Of a stretch of DNA of 64,000 bases, positions 51,783 to 60,275 are shown in pieces. The first letter of the stretch is position 1; every line of letters begins with the position of its first letter. Source of the stretch: Pseudonocardia hierapolitana (GTDB taxonomy: Bacteria; Actinomycetota; Actinomycetes; Mycobacteriales; Pseudonocardiaceae); NCBI RefSeq assembly GCF_007994075.1, contig NZ_VIWU01000001.1, positions 6,882,001-6,946,000 of the forward strand. Reading direction: 5' to 3'. The notes beneath the pieces are model-generated. The model was not told where the DNA came from, ran no database searches, and was given only the letters and a program-made list of their open reading frames with translations. Position numbers and translations under genes: made by a program.

Positions 51783-52801
51783 GCCTGCGCCCCCAGGAGC
51801 GCCCGGGCCTGCTGCAGGGTCGACATCAGGGCCAGGGTGGACTCCGCGCCCTGGTTCTCGTTGCGCCCGTAGCGCTCAAGGCCGTCGCAGCCGCCTCCGC
51901 TGACGGGGTCGTACAGGGACTTCGCCGTGTCGTTGGCGCCGAGGAACCAGTCGGCGGAACGGGATATCCCGTCGAGCCAGCGCTGCTCACCGGTGATGCG
52001 GTGAGCCCGCGCGCAGGCATCGGCGAGCGCGGCCGCCTCGATCGGCTGCTGGTCGTAACCCGCCCCGCGGTCGCGTGGCCCGCGGCCGGCCGCGGGAACC
52101 AGCGAGAGGTGGCCGTGGCGGGTCTGCAGCTCGATCAGCCAGGCGAGCAGCCCCAACCCGTCGATGATCATCGCGGACACGCCCAACGCGTCACCCGCCA
52201 CCAGCAGCGCCTCGGGCAGCACGGCGTTGGCGTAGGTCAGGCGTGGTTCCGGCCAGGGCCAGTCCGCTCGGGGAGCGGGCCGCCCGATCGCGACGGCGGC
52301 GGCGGCGAGCAGGTCCAGCGCGCCGACATGGGTCGGTTGGATGGAGAGCACCTCCGCGGCGCCGAGCGTTGCGAAGGCCATGGTGCGGGGCGACGGCGAA
52401 CGCCACCGCGCACCGCGCTCGAACGCGGCGAGCGCGCGCGGGTCCCGGGCGGCTGTGCCGAGCGCCCAGAGCGCGCGACCCCAGCAGTCCTCGACACAGG
52501 GTGCGCCCCGGAAACGCAGGTCGGTGCCCCGGCGGTTGCGGAACCGGCCGTCGTCGTCCTGTGCGGCGAGCACGAACGACAGGTAGTGCTCGCGGAGGTC
52601 GTCGTGCGCGGGCCCGCTCTCGCGCGAGACGACCACCAAGGCCCTGGCCACGTCGTCGAGGCAGTAGCCGTGCTCGCGCCGCGGCGTGGTGCCGCGGGCG
52701 TGCTCGTAGACACCGCCGGCGTCGGTGAGGCGCCTCAGGTGGGTGAAGGGTGGCGAAGGGATGTGGTCGTACCGGGTGGGCGCACCGATCGACACGCTCA
52801 C
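51779..52801 (-). CDS. (Alpha/alpha)6-barrel glycoside-processing protein
   Basis: 340 residues. Repeated helical blocks (REHGYCLDDVARALVVVSRE, CVEDCWGRALWALGTAARD, RLTYANAVLPEALLVAGDAL, GYDQQPIEAAALADACARAHRITG, NENQGAESTLALMSTLQQ) are typical of an (alpha/alpha)6 toroid. ENQGAESTLA and YDQQPIEA resemble catalytic/binding segments of unsaturated-glycoside hydrolase-like proteins. It is located between a GT4 and a GH130 gene with 4-base overlaps on both sides, so a linked carbohydrate role is near certain, though the reaction is not known. Confidence 0.72.
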   Translation of the reverse strand: MSVSIGAPTRYDHIPSPPFTHLRRLTDAGGVYEHARGTTPRREHGYCLDDVARALVVVSRESGPAHDDLREHYLSFVLAAQDDDGRFRNRRGTDLRFRGAPCVEDCWGRALWALGTAARDPRALAAFERGARWRSPSPRTMAFATLGAAEVLSIQPTHVGALDLLAAAAVAIGRPAPRADWPWPEPRLTYANAVLPEALLVAGDALGVSAMIIDGLGLLAWLIELQTRHGHLSLVPAAGRGPRDRGAGYDQQPIEAAALADACARAHRITGEQRWLDGISRSADWFLGANDTAKSLYDPVSGGGCDGLERYGRNENQGAESTLALMSTLQQARALLGAQA

Positions 52802-53997
52802 GACGTGACCCGCACCGGTGCGGTGACGAGCGACTCCGCGATCTGCCGGTAGCGGGAAGCGACAGCGCCCCACAGCAGGCCCGGGGCCTTCGAGGCCGCT
52901 CGTTCCGCCATTCCGTCGGCCAGCTCCGGCTCGCCGAGCGCCCGGCGCAGTGCGGCCTCCAACGCGACGGGGTCGCGTTGCGGCACCACGAGCCCGGTCC
53001 CGTCGCCCAACAGCTCGACGGCGTGCGGGAACGCGGTGGAGACGACGGGACGGCCCGCAGCCACCGCTTCGATGAGCACGCCGGAGGTCACCTGCTCGTG
53101 CGAGTCGTAGGGCAGGAGGACGACATCGGCCAGCTGCACGAGCGCGGCGAGCTCGCCGACCTCGAGGTACCGGTCGTCCAGCTCCACGACGTCGGCCACG
53201 CCCCGGTTGTGCGCCCGCAGCACCAGGCTCTGCCGGTACTCCTCGCCGTCGCGCTCGAGCACCTTGGGATGCGTCTTGCCGATGACGAGGTAACGGGGTC
53301 GCAGGTCGCGCAGGCCCGGCAGCGAGTCGATCGCCCACTCGATGCCCTTTCCCGGTCCCAACAGACCCCAGGTCAGGACGAGGGGGCGATCGGTCGCGAG
53401 CCGTTCGGCCCGGGCCGCCTCGGTGTCGACCGGACCGTGGTCGATCGCGCCGTGCGGGATGACGACGACGGCGTCGGGGTCGGCGCCGTAGCTCGCCACC
53501 AGCCGCTGCCGCGCGGTCTCGGTCATGGTCACGACGACGTCGGCCGACTCGACGAGCCAGCGCAGGATGCGCCGCTGCCGCGGGGTGGGCTCCTTGAGCA
53601 CGGTGTGCAGCACGATGATCGTCGGCACCGTCAGGCCCGCCACGATGTCGATCACGTCGCAGCCGTCGGCGCCGCCGTAGATCCCGTACTCGTGCTGGAC
53701 CACGACGGCCCCGAACCCGTTCAGGTGCAGCGCCGCCTCGGCGGCGCTGCCGGCGGATCCGTTCACCACGTGCGCCGCGACCTCGGCCCCGGGATGCGAC
53801 TCGGCCCGGTCGACGACCCGGACGATCCCGGCGGTCCCCGGCCGGCGGTTCAGCTGCTCGGCGAGGGCGGAGCTGAACGTCGCGAGCCCGCACTGAGTCG
53901 GGGGATAGGTGCTGAGGATCCCGATCGTCGCCGGTCGCGACGCGTCGCCGGGCAGGCGGGGAGCCGGTACCGGGGGTCGCTGGATCGTGGTGGGCAC
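52798..53997 (-). CDS. GT4-family glycosyltransferase
   Basis: 399 residues from the GTG at 53997, which has AGGAG 6 bases upstream. GT-B fold: N-terminal GILSTYPPTQCGLATFSSALAEQL, central GLLGPGKGIEWAIDSLPGL, and the GT4 nucleotide-sugar segment PYDSHEQVTSGVLIEAVAAGRPVVSTAFPHAVELLGDGTGLVV (E-x7-E motif). It probably transfers mannose or glucose from a nucleotide sugar. It is first of a three-gene overlapping operon with the (alpha/alpha)6 and GH130 genes. Confidence 0.88.
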   Translation of the reverse strand: MPTTIQRPPVPAPRLPGDASRPATIGILSTYPPTQCGLATFSSALAEQLNRRPGTAGIVRVVDRAESHPGAEVAAHVVNGSAGSAAEAALHLNGFGAVVVQHEYGIYGGADGCDVIDIVAGLTVPTIIVLHTVLKEPTPRQRRILRWLVESADVVVTMTETARQRLVASYGADPDAVVVIPHGAIDHGPVDTEAARAERLATDRPLVLTWGLLGPGKGIEWAIDSLPGLRDLRPRYLVIGKTHPKVLERDGEEYRQSLVLRAHNRGVADVVELDDRYLEVGELAALVQLADVVLLPYDSHEQVTSGVLIEAVAAGRPVVSTAFPHAVELLGDGTGLVVPQRDPVALEAALRRALGEPELADGMAERAASKAPGLLWGAVASRYRQIAESLVTAPVRVTS

Positions 53998-54127
53998 AGG
54001 TGCTCCTGACGTCGACGGAAGGTGCGGGCGCCGCGGGTGTGCCACGCCGTCGGGACGGCGGTGGCACCGGCGGGTCGAACGTCGTTCGCTCGGGACGGCT
54101 GCGAGGACGGCTGCGAGGCGGGCCGGC

Positions 54128-54361
54128 TCAACGAGCCCTGTGCGCGGACGCCGGCGCGTCACCGACGCAGACGCATCCCCGGCTCAGCGCGCCGGCGATC
54201 GTCGCCGTGCAGAACCTGGTGCCGATCGGGTCGTGCGCATCCCGGTCGTGCGGACATGCGGCACAGCGGAGATCCGTGCCGCCCTCGGGAGCAGACGTGG
54301 TGGACGACGTGGACAGTGCCCGTGGGGCATCGGTCGGAGAAATGCGCTGTTCCTGACTCAT
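54128..54361 (-). CDS. Small cysteine-rich protein (77 residues)
   Basis: Carries CAACPHDRDAHDPIGTRFC followed by RGCVC, giving a Cx2CPHx4HDx4RFC...RGCxC pattern that could bind zinc. The pattern looks conserved rather than random. It lies 130 bases upstream of the GT4 operon in the same direction. A disordered Ser/Thr-rich N-terminus precedes it. Function unknown. Confidence 0.55.
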   Translation of the reverse strand: MSQEQRISPTDAPRALSTSSTTSAPEGGTDLRCAACPHDRDAHDPIGTRFCTATIAGALSRGCVCVGDAPASAHRAR

Positions 54362-54605
54362 GTGGTGGCGGACCCGGATCCCCGGGTGTGCAGGTCAGGC
54401 GAGTGGGAGTGCGGCCACTGCGGTGCGGCTACTGCTCGGGCCGGCGGGCGCGGCGAGGCACTCCGAGCGTGATGCGCCGGCCGCTCATCGGAGCCACCCC
54501 CTGTCCTCGACCCTACGGCAACGCCTGCGTGCGGATCCGGGCAGCTCACGTCGCCGCGCGCCGTCGCCGGGCGAGGAGTTGTGCGGTGAGGCGCCCGGAA
54601 CCGCA

Positions 54606-55481
54606 CTACGGCTCCATCACGTCCAACAGGCCTTTCAAGGGCGACGACGCGTTGTCCCGGCGCCAGATCGCCGCCAGTTCCAGCCGGGGTGCCGCGTCGG
54701 TCAGGGGGCGGAGGAGCACGCCGTGCCTGCGTAGCGCGGTTGCCGAGGACGGGACCACCGCGAGGCCGGTTCCGGCGGCCACCAGGCCCAGCACGGTCTG
54801 GATGAGCCACACGCCGCGTTGGGCGATCCGGGGTGTGACGCCGGCGTCGGTGAACAGGGCGGTGACTGCGGCGTGCAGCCCGGGCACGTCGTGCCGTTCC
54901 GGCAGGACGAAAGGTTCGTCCGCGACGTCGGCGAGGGAGATCGCGCGCGCCGCCGCGGCGGGGTGTGCCTCGGGGAGGGCGAGGAGGAGTTCCTCGGAGG
55001 CGAGCCGGCGCTGGTCGAGGTCCGGGTCGGAGACGGGCAGGTAGAGCACGGCCAGGTCGAGGCGGCGGTCGTGCACGGCCCGCAGCAGCGCGTCGGGGGC
55101 CATCTCGCGCAGGGTCAGCTCGACGGCCGGGTGCGTGGCGCGGAACTCACGCAGCAGGTCGGCGAGCACGCCGTTGATCGCCGAGGGGACGAACCCGACG
55201 GCGAGCCTGCCGACGGTCCCGTCCCCGACGCTGCGCACCATCCGCACGGTCTCGTCGAGGTCGGTGAGCAGCCGGCGGGCCTCCGGCAGCAGGGCTGCGC
55301 CCGCGGCGGTGAGCCGGATGGTGCGGCGCGAGCGGTCGAAGAGCGGCGTGCCGATCTCCTTCTCCAGGAGGGCGATCTGCTGGCTGAGCGGGGGTTGGGC
55401 CATGTGCAGACGCTGGGCGGCGCGGGTGAAGCTCAGCTCCTCCGCGACCGCCACGAAGTAGCCGAGCCGCCGGTAGCGCAC
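54606..55481 (-). CDS. LysR-family regulator
   Basis: 291 residues with the HTH LGYFVAVAEELSFTRAAQRLHMAQPPLSQQIALLEKEIGTPLFDR and an effector domain. The N-terminus is close to the CatR/BenM/PcaQ-like subgroup (AAQRLHMAQPPLSQQI) that controls aromatic-acid catabolic genes. The GTG start at 55481 is 84 bases from the divergent CoA-transferase ATG. A palindrome ATCCGGAT (55496-55503) sits in the gap. Confidence 0.9.
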   Translation of the reverse strand: MRYRRLGYFVAVAEELSFTRAAQRLHMAQPPLSQQIALLEKEIGTPLFDRSRRTIRLTAAGAALLPEARRLLTDLDETVRMVRSVGDGTVGRLAVGFVPSAINGVLADLLREFRATHPAVELTLREMAPDALLRAVHDRRLDLAVLYLPVSDPDLDQRRLASEELLLALPEAHPAAAARAISLADVADEPFVLPERHDVPGLHAAVTALFTDAGVTPRIAQRGVWLIQTVLGLVAAGTGLAVVPSSATALRRHGVLLRPLTDAAPRLELAAIWRRDNASSPLKGLLDVMEP

Positions 55482-55565
55482 GGAGCAGATCCTATATCCG
55501 GATCGTTTTGTTCCAGAGCAAGTAGATGTTGGACATATGAGTGGAGGCCGTGGTCAGCTCGGCGC

Positions 55566-56276
55566 ATGTCCACACTCGCCGACCGGGTCACCGTCGACTC
55601 AGCCGTTCTCGATGTCGCCGAGGCGGTCTCACGGATCGAGGACGGCGCCACGCTCATGGTCGGCGGCTTCGGCCTCGTCGGCGCCCCGCTCACGCTGATC
55701 GAGGGCCTGCTCGCGCACACGACCGCCGGGAACCTGACGATCATCAGCAACAACCTCGGCGAGCCGGGCCGCGGCCTGGGCAGGCTGCTCCTCGAAGGCC
55801 GGGTCCGCAAGGCCGTCGGTTCCTACTTCACCAGCAACCCCGACGTCGTGGCGGCGTACCAGGCCGGGAAGCTGGAGATCGACCTGCTGCCGCAGGGCAC
55901 CCTCGCCGAGGCGATCCGGGCCGGCGGCGCGGGCATCGGCGGTTTCTACACCCGCACCGGGTGGGGCACCTCGCTCGGCGAGGGCCGCGAGGAGCGGACG
56001 ATCCGCGGCGAGCCGCACATCTACCAGGAGAGCCTGCGGGCCGACGTCGCGCTCGTGCGGGCGCGGGCGGCCGACGAGCTGGGCAACCTCGTCTACTCGA
56101 AGACCGCCCGCAACTTCAACCCGGACATGGCGACCGCCGCCGACCTGGTGATCGCCGAGGTCGACGAGGTGGTGCCCGTCGGGGCCCTCGACCCGGAGGC
56201 CATCGTGACCCCGCACCTGTTCGTCGACGCTGTGGTTCTCAGCGACACGGTCGTGCTGAGCGGAGCCGCGCGATGA
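55566..56276 (+). CDS. 3-oxoacid CoA-transferase, subunit A
   Basis: 236 residues, class I CoA-transferase alpha subunit: VSRIEDGATLMVGGFGLVGAPLTLIEGLL (oxyanion GGFG), ISNNLGEPGRGLGRLL, SYFTSNPDVVAAYQAGKLEIDLLPQGTLAEAIRAGGAGIGGFYTRTGWGT. This subgroup includes succinyl-CoA:acetoacetate (ScoA) and 3-oxoadipate (PcaI) enzymes, which cannot be separated here. It overlaps subunit B by ATGA. The divergent LysR gene is its probable regulator. Confidence 0.9.
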   Translation: MSTLADRVTVDSAVLDVAEAVSRIEDGATLMVGGFGLVGAPLTLIEGLLAHTTAGNLTIISNNLGEPGRGLGRLLLEGRVRKAVGSYFTSNPDVVAAYQAGKLEIDLLPQGTLAEAIRAGGAGIGGFYTRTGWGTSLGEGREERTIRGEPHIYQESLRADVALVRARAADELGNLVYSKTARNFNPDMATAADLVIAEVDEVVPVGALDPEAIVTPHLFVDAVVLSDTVVLSGAAR

Positions 56277-56938
56277 CCGACATCCAGAACCGGATCGCCG
56301 CCCGCGTCGTCCCGCACATCCGGCCCGGCGCGGTTGTCAACCTCGGCATCGGCATCCCCACCCTCGTCGCCGACCACCTGCCATCCGGCCACGCCGCCCA
56401 CCTGCAGACCGAGAACGGCCTGCTCGGTGTCGGTCCGACCCCGGCACCGGACCAGGTGGACCCCGATCTCGTGCACGCAGGCAAGCAGCCGGTCACCGCG
56501 CGGCCCGGCGCCTCCTACTTCGCCAGCTCGGCGTCGTTCGGCATGATCCGCGGCGGGCACGTCGAGGTCGCGGTGCTCGGGGCCCTGCAGATCGACGCGG
56601 CCGGCCGGATCGCGAACTGGGCCATCCCCGGCAAGCCGGTGCTCGGCGTCGGCGGCGCGATGGACCTGCTCGTCGGCGCCCGGACCGTGGTGGTGGCCAC
56701 CACGCACACCGCGAAGGACGGCTCGCCGAAGATCGTGCCGGAGTGCACGTTCCCGCTCACCGCCCAGCGGCCGGTGGACGTCGTCGTGACGGAGGCGGCG
56801 ACGTTCCGCACGGATGCCGCGGGCCTGGTGCTCGTCGACCTGGCCGCCGGGACCGGCGTCGACTGGGTCCGCGCCCACACCGCAGCGCCGTTCCGGGTCG
56901 AGCTGGAGGACGGCCTGCTGCCGCAGGCAGGCCACTGA
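56273..56938 (+). CDS. 3-oxoacid CoA-transferase, subunit B
   Basis: 221 residues, beta subunit. The catalytic Glu is in TENGLLGVG (~residue 46), which becomes the enzyme-CoA thioester; NLGIGIPTLVADHL, GGHVEVAVLGALQIDAAGRIANW and GGAMDLLVGARTVVVATTHTAKDGSPKIV are standard. With subunit A it transfers CoA from succinyl-CoA to acetoacetate or 3-oxoadipate. Both candidate substrates are produced by other modules in this window. Confidence 0.9.
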   Translation: MTDIQNRIAARVVPHIRPGAVVNLGIGIPTLVADHLPSGHAAHLQTENGLLGVGPTPAPDQVDPDLVHAGKQPVTARPGASYFASSASFGMIRGGHVEVAVLGALQIDAAGRIANWAIPGKPVLGVGGAMDLLVGARTVVVATTHTAKDGSPKIVPECTFPLTAQRPVDVVVTEAATFRTDAAGLVLVDLAAGTGVDWVRAHTAAPFRVELEDGLLPQAGH

Positions 56939-56978
56939 ACGCCTAATTCGGTCGCATTTCGCCATCGGCCTGGCCAGC

Positions 56979-57008
56979 ATGAAACCCCTCGCGTGAGGGG
57001 GAAATCGA
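56979..57008 (+). promoter_or_regulatory. Hairpin masking the Shine-Dalgarno of the ABC exporter, with a 5-codon leader
   Basis: CCCCTC (56985-56990) pairs perfectly with GAGGGG (56995-57000) around a GCGT loop. The right arm is the Shine-Dalgarno of the gene starting at 57009. An ATG at 56979 reads M-K-P-L-A-stop, and its TGA (56994-56996) lies in the loop and right arm, so a ribosome on the leader would open the hairpin. Confidence 0.5.
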
Positions 57009-58862
57009 ATGGCTGCGCCGCGGCGCAAAACGGCGGTGCTGCTCGCGCTGCGCTACTACGGGCGTGAGCTCGCCCGCAACCGACGGGTCGCCGCTCCGGC
57101 GCTGCTGCTGCCGGCGTTGGGAAACACCTGCCAGGCCTACATCGGCCCGCTGATCGTCGCCGCGCTCGCCGGCCGCATCGCCGGGGGAGAGGAGGTCGGC
57201 CCGGCCACCGTGCTGCTCCACGTGCTCGGGTTCGCCGCCGTGCTGCTGCTGGCCGAGGGGTTGTGGCGCGTCGGCGTGCACTGCCTGAACCGGACCGACG
57301 GCCGCGGGATCGAGAACCTGTACGTGATCGGCATGAACGAGCTGCTCGCGAAGGACGCGGCGTTCTTCCACGACAACTTCGCGGGTTCGTTGACGAAACG
57401 GGTGCTCAGCTTCGCCGCGCGGTTCGAGGAGTTCGTCGACACGCTCGCGTTCTCCGTCATCGCCAGTTTCGTGCCGCTGGTGTTCGCGTCGGTGGTCCTC
57501 TGGCAGTACGACCCGATGCTGGTCGTCGTCCTGGTGAGCCTCATCGTGGTGACCGCGCTGGTCATCGCCCCGCTCGTGCGGCGGCGTCAGGCGCTGGTCG
57601 ACCAGCGGGAGGCCGCCATCGCTCGGGTGTCCGGCCACGTCGCCGACAGCTTGATGAACATGGAGACGGTGCGTGCCTTCGCCGCCGAGGAGCGCGAGGC
57701 TGCCGAGCACAAGACCCGCGTCGCCGAGCAGCGCAGGCTCTCCATCAGGTCGTGGGACTACGCCAACCTGCGCATCGACACGGTCGTCGCGCCGATGTAC
57801 GTGCTCACCAATGCGCTCGGTCTGTTCGTCGCCATCGGCCTCGGCGGCGGCCAACTCGGCGTGGAGGCCATCATCGTGACGTTCACCTACTACTGGAGCG
57901 CCACGCGGGTGATGTTCGAGTTCAACCAGATCTACCGGCGGCTGGAGAGCTCGATGACCGAGGCCGCCCAGTTCACCGAGCTGCTGCTCACCCCGCCGAC
58001 GGTGTGCGACCCGGTGTCCCCGGAGCCGCTGCGCGCCACCGCGGCAGACGTGCGGTTCGAGCAGGTGACGTTCGCCCACGACGGCGGTGCGCCGCTCTTC
58101 ACCGGCCTCGATCTGGTGGTCCCCAGCGGCACGAAGATCGGGCTCGTCGGGCGTTCCGGCGGCGGGAAGAGCACCCTCACCAAGCTGCTGTTGCGGCTGA
58201 TGGACGTCCACGGCGGGCGCATCCTGGTCGGCGGGCAGGACATCTCCCGGATCAGCCAGGCCGACCTGCGGAGCCTGATCTCCTACGTACCGCAGGACCC
58301 TGCCATGTTCCACCGGACCCTGCGCGAGAACATCGCGTTCGGGCGGCCGGGGGCGAGCGAGGCGGAGATCCGCCGCGCCGCCGAGGCCGCGCACGTCACC
58401 GAGTTCGTCGACGGGCTGCCCGACGGGTTCGACACGGTCGTGGGGGAGCGCGGGATCAAGCTGTCGGGCGGCCAGCGCCAGCGGGTGGCCCTCGCCCGCG
58501 CCATCCTGCGGGACGCGCCGATCCTGCTGCTCGACGAGGCCACCAGCGCCCTGGACTCGGAGAGCGAGGTCCTCGTCCAGCACGCGCTGTGGCGGCTCAT
58601 GGAGGACCGCACCGCGCTCGTCGTGGCCCACCGGCTCAGCACCGTGGCGCGGATGGACCGGCTCGTGGTGCTCGACGGCGGCCGGATCGTCGAACAGGGC
58701 AGCCACGCGGAGCTGCTCGCGGCGCAGGGCGCCTACGCGGCACTGTGGGAGCACCAGTCCGGAGGCTTCCTCGACGACGTCGATGCGGTCGACGACCTCG
58801 ACGACGTCGACGACCTCGACGACGTCGACGACCTCGACGCGGTCGGCGCCGACCGGCCCTGA
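57009..58862 (+). CDS. ABC exporter (fused membrane/ATPase) with acidic tail
   Basis: 617 residues: six-helix exporter membrane domain (~1-320), then ATPase domain with Walker A GRSGGGKST (~384), Q-loop VPQDPAMFHRTLRENIAFG, signature KLSGGQRQRVALARAIL, Walker B ILLLDEATSALDSES and the H-loop VVAHRLSTVARMD. It probably works as a homodimer; the cargo is unknown. The last ~25 residues are a repeated Asp-rich tail (DDLDDV units) not usual for the family. No partner gene is adjacent. Confidence 0.92.
   Translation: MAAPRRKTAVLLALRYYGRELARNRRVAAPALLLPALGNTCQAYIGPLIVAALAGRIAGGEEVGPATVLLHVLGFAAVLLLAEGLWRVGVHCLNRTDGRGIENLYVIGMNELLAKDAAFFHDNFAGSLTKRVLSFAARFEEFVDTLAFSVIASFVPLVFASVVLWQYDPMLVVVLVSLIVVTALVIAPLVRRRQALVDQREAAIARVSGHVADSLMNMETVRAFAAEEREAAEHKTRVAEQRRLSIRSWDYANLRIDTVVAPMYVLTNALGLFVAIGLGGGQLGVEAIIVTFTYYWSATRVMFEFNQIYRRLESSMTEAAQFTELLLTPPTVCDPVSPEPLRATAADVRFEQVTFAHDGGAPLFTGLDLVVPSGTKIGLVGRSGGGKSTLTKLLLRLMDVHGGRILVGGQDISRISQADLRSLISYVPQDPAMFHRTLRENIAFGRPGASEAEIRRAAEAAHVTEFVDGLPDGFDTVVGERGIKLSGGQRQRVALARAILRDAPILLLDEATSALDSESEVLVQHALWRLMEDRTALVVAHRLSTVARMDRLVVLDGGRIVEQGSHAELLAAQGAYAALWEHQSGGFLDDVDAVDDLDDVDDLDDVDDLDAVGADRP
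58791..58838 (+). repeat. 18-bp tandem repeat encoding an Asp-rich tail
   Basis: GACGACCTCGACGACGTC occurs twice in tandem (58791-58808, 58809-58826) followed by 12 bases of a third copy. The array extends the exporter with the hexapeptide DDLDDV. Similar codons on either side suggest growth by slippage. Confidence 0.85.
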
Positions 58863-58877
58863 GACAGGAGGTCGACC

Positions 58878-60218
58878 GTGCCCATCGACCAGGCTCTCCT
58901 CGAGGAGGAGACGATCGACCTGGTGCGGGACCTGATCCGCATCGAGAGCGTCAACACCGGCGACCCCACCACGATCGGCGACGGCGAGGCGTGCGCCGCG
59001 CGGTACGTGGCCGAGCGGCTGGCCGAGGACGGGATCGAGTCCGAGTACGTGGAGCCGTCCCCCGGACGCGGCAACGTCGTCGCCCGGATCGCGGGCGGCG
59101 ACCCGTCGGCAGACGCCCTGGTCGTGCACGCACACCTGGACGTGGTGCCGGCGAACGCCGCCGACTGGTCCGTGCCGCCCTTCGCCGCCGAGGTGCTCGA
59201 CGACGGCCGGCACGGCGAGGTCCTGTACGGCCGCGGTGCCGTCGACATGAAGGGGTTCGCGGGCACCGTCGTCGCGGTGGCGCGGGCACTGCGCCGTGCC
59301 CGGGTGGTGCCGCGCCGGGATCTCGTCCTGGCGTTCTTCGCCGACGAGGAGGCGGGCGGCGAGTGGGGGGCGAAGTGGCTGGTGGAGAACCGGCCGGACC
59401 TGTTCTCGGGCGCCACGGAGGCGGTCGGCGAGGTCGGCGGCTTCTCGGTACCGGTGCCCGGCACGGCGCAGCGGGCCTACCTGCTCGCCACCGCGGAGAA
59501 GGGCGTCGGCTGGGGGATCCTGCGGGCGCGCGGGGTGGCCGGGCACGCCTCCCGCCCGACGCGCGACAACGCGGTGGCGCGGATCGCGCGGGCGGTCGCA
59601 GCGGTGCACGACCACGAGTTCCCGGTGCGGAGCACCGAGGCGACGGCGGCGTTCCTCGCCGCGTTCGGTGAGCTGACCGGGCGTGACCTCACCGGTGACG
59701 GCTCCGACCTCGAGCGCGAGCTCGCCGGGCTCGGGTTCGTCGGCGACATCGTCAGGGCCGGCCTGCGTAACACCGCCACCCCGACGGTCCTCTCGGCGGG
59801 CGACAAGGCCAACGTGATCCCCGGCGAGGCGGTCGCCGAGATCGACACGCGGATCCTGCCCGGCAGCGAGGGCGCCGTCGAACGCGAGGTGGAGCGGCTC
59901 GTCGGGGACGGCGTCTCGGTCGAGTGGAGGTCGATGCCGCCGATCGCGGCACCCGCCGACGGGGCGCTGGTCCGGGCCCTGCGCGCCGCGGTGGCCGCGG
60001 AGGACCCCGACGGGGTCGTGGTGCCGTACCTCCTGCCCGCATCCACCGACAACAAGAACCTCTCGCGGCTCGGGATCGCCGGGTACGGGTTCACGCCGCT
60101 GCGCGTGCCGGACGACTTCGACGTCTTCGGCATGTTCCACGCGGTCGACGAACGGGTGCCGCTGTCGGCGCTGCGGTTCGGCGCACGGGTGACCGCGCGG
60201 ATCCTCGCGACGGCGTGA
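58878..60218 (+). CDS. M20-family metallopeptidase (ArgE/DapE-like)
   Basis: 446 residues, GTG start after AGGAGG. The zinc ligands and catalytic residues lie in VVHAHLDVVPA (His, and Asp two residues on), YGRGAVDMKGF (Asp), FFADEEAGGEWGAKWLV (Glu-Glu) and the C-terminal MFHAVDERV (His). The dimerisation domain is between ~200 and ~330. Such enzymes hydrolyse acyl-amino acids or dipeptides. The substrate is unknown. It begins 15 bases after the exporter stop. Confidence 0.9.
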   Translation: MPIDQALLEEETIDLVRDLIRIESVNTGDPTTIGDGEACAARYVAERLAEDGIESEYVEPSPGRGNVVARIAGGDPSADALVVHAHLDVVPANAADWSVPPFAAEVLDDGRHGEVLYGRGAVDMKGFAGTVVAVARALRRARVVPRRDLVLAFFADEEAGGEWGAKWLVENRPDLFSGATEAVGEVGGFSVPVPGTAQRAYLLATAEKGVGWGILRARGVAGHASRPTRDNAVARIARAVAAVHDHEFPVRSTEATAAFLAAFGELTGRDLTGDGSDLERELAGLGFVGDIVRAGLRNTATPTVLSAGDKANVIPGEAVAEIDTRILPGSEGAVEREVERLVGDGVSVEWRSMPPIAAPADGALVRALRAAVAAEDPDGVVVPYLLPASTDNKNLSRLGIAGYGFTPLRVPDDFDVFGMFHAVDERVPLSALRFGARVTARILATA

Positions 60219-60275
60219 TCGAGCACAGCAAGATCGGACCTTCCCACCGGACAGGGCGTCGGTAGCGTCCCGGCC

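Noticed and set aside
54362..54605. Possible gene between the Cys-rich protein and LysR
   Set aside because: Frames in this 244-base gap lack ribosome sites and domain signals; it probably holds control sequence for the Cys-rich gene.
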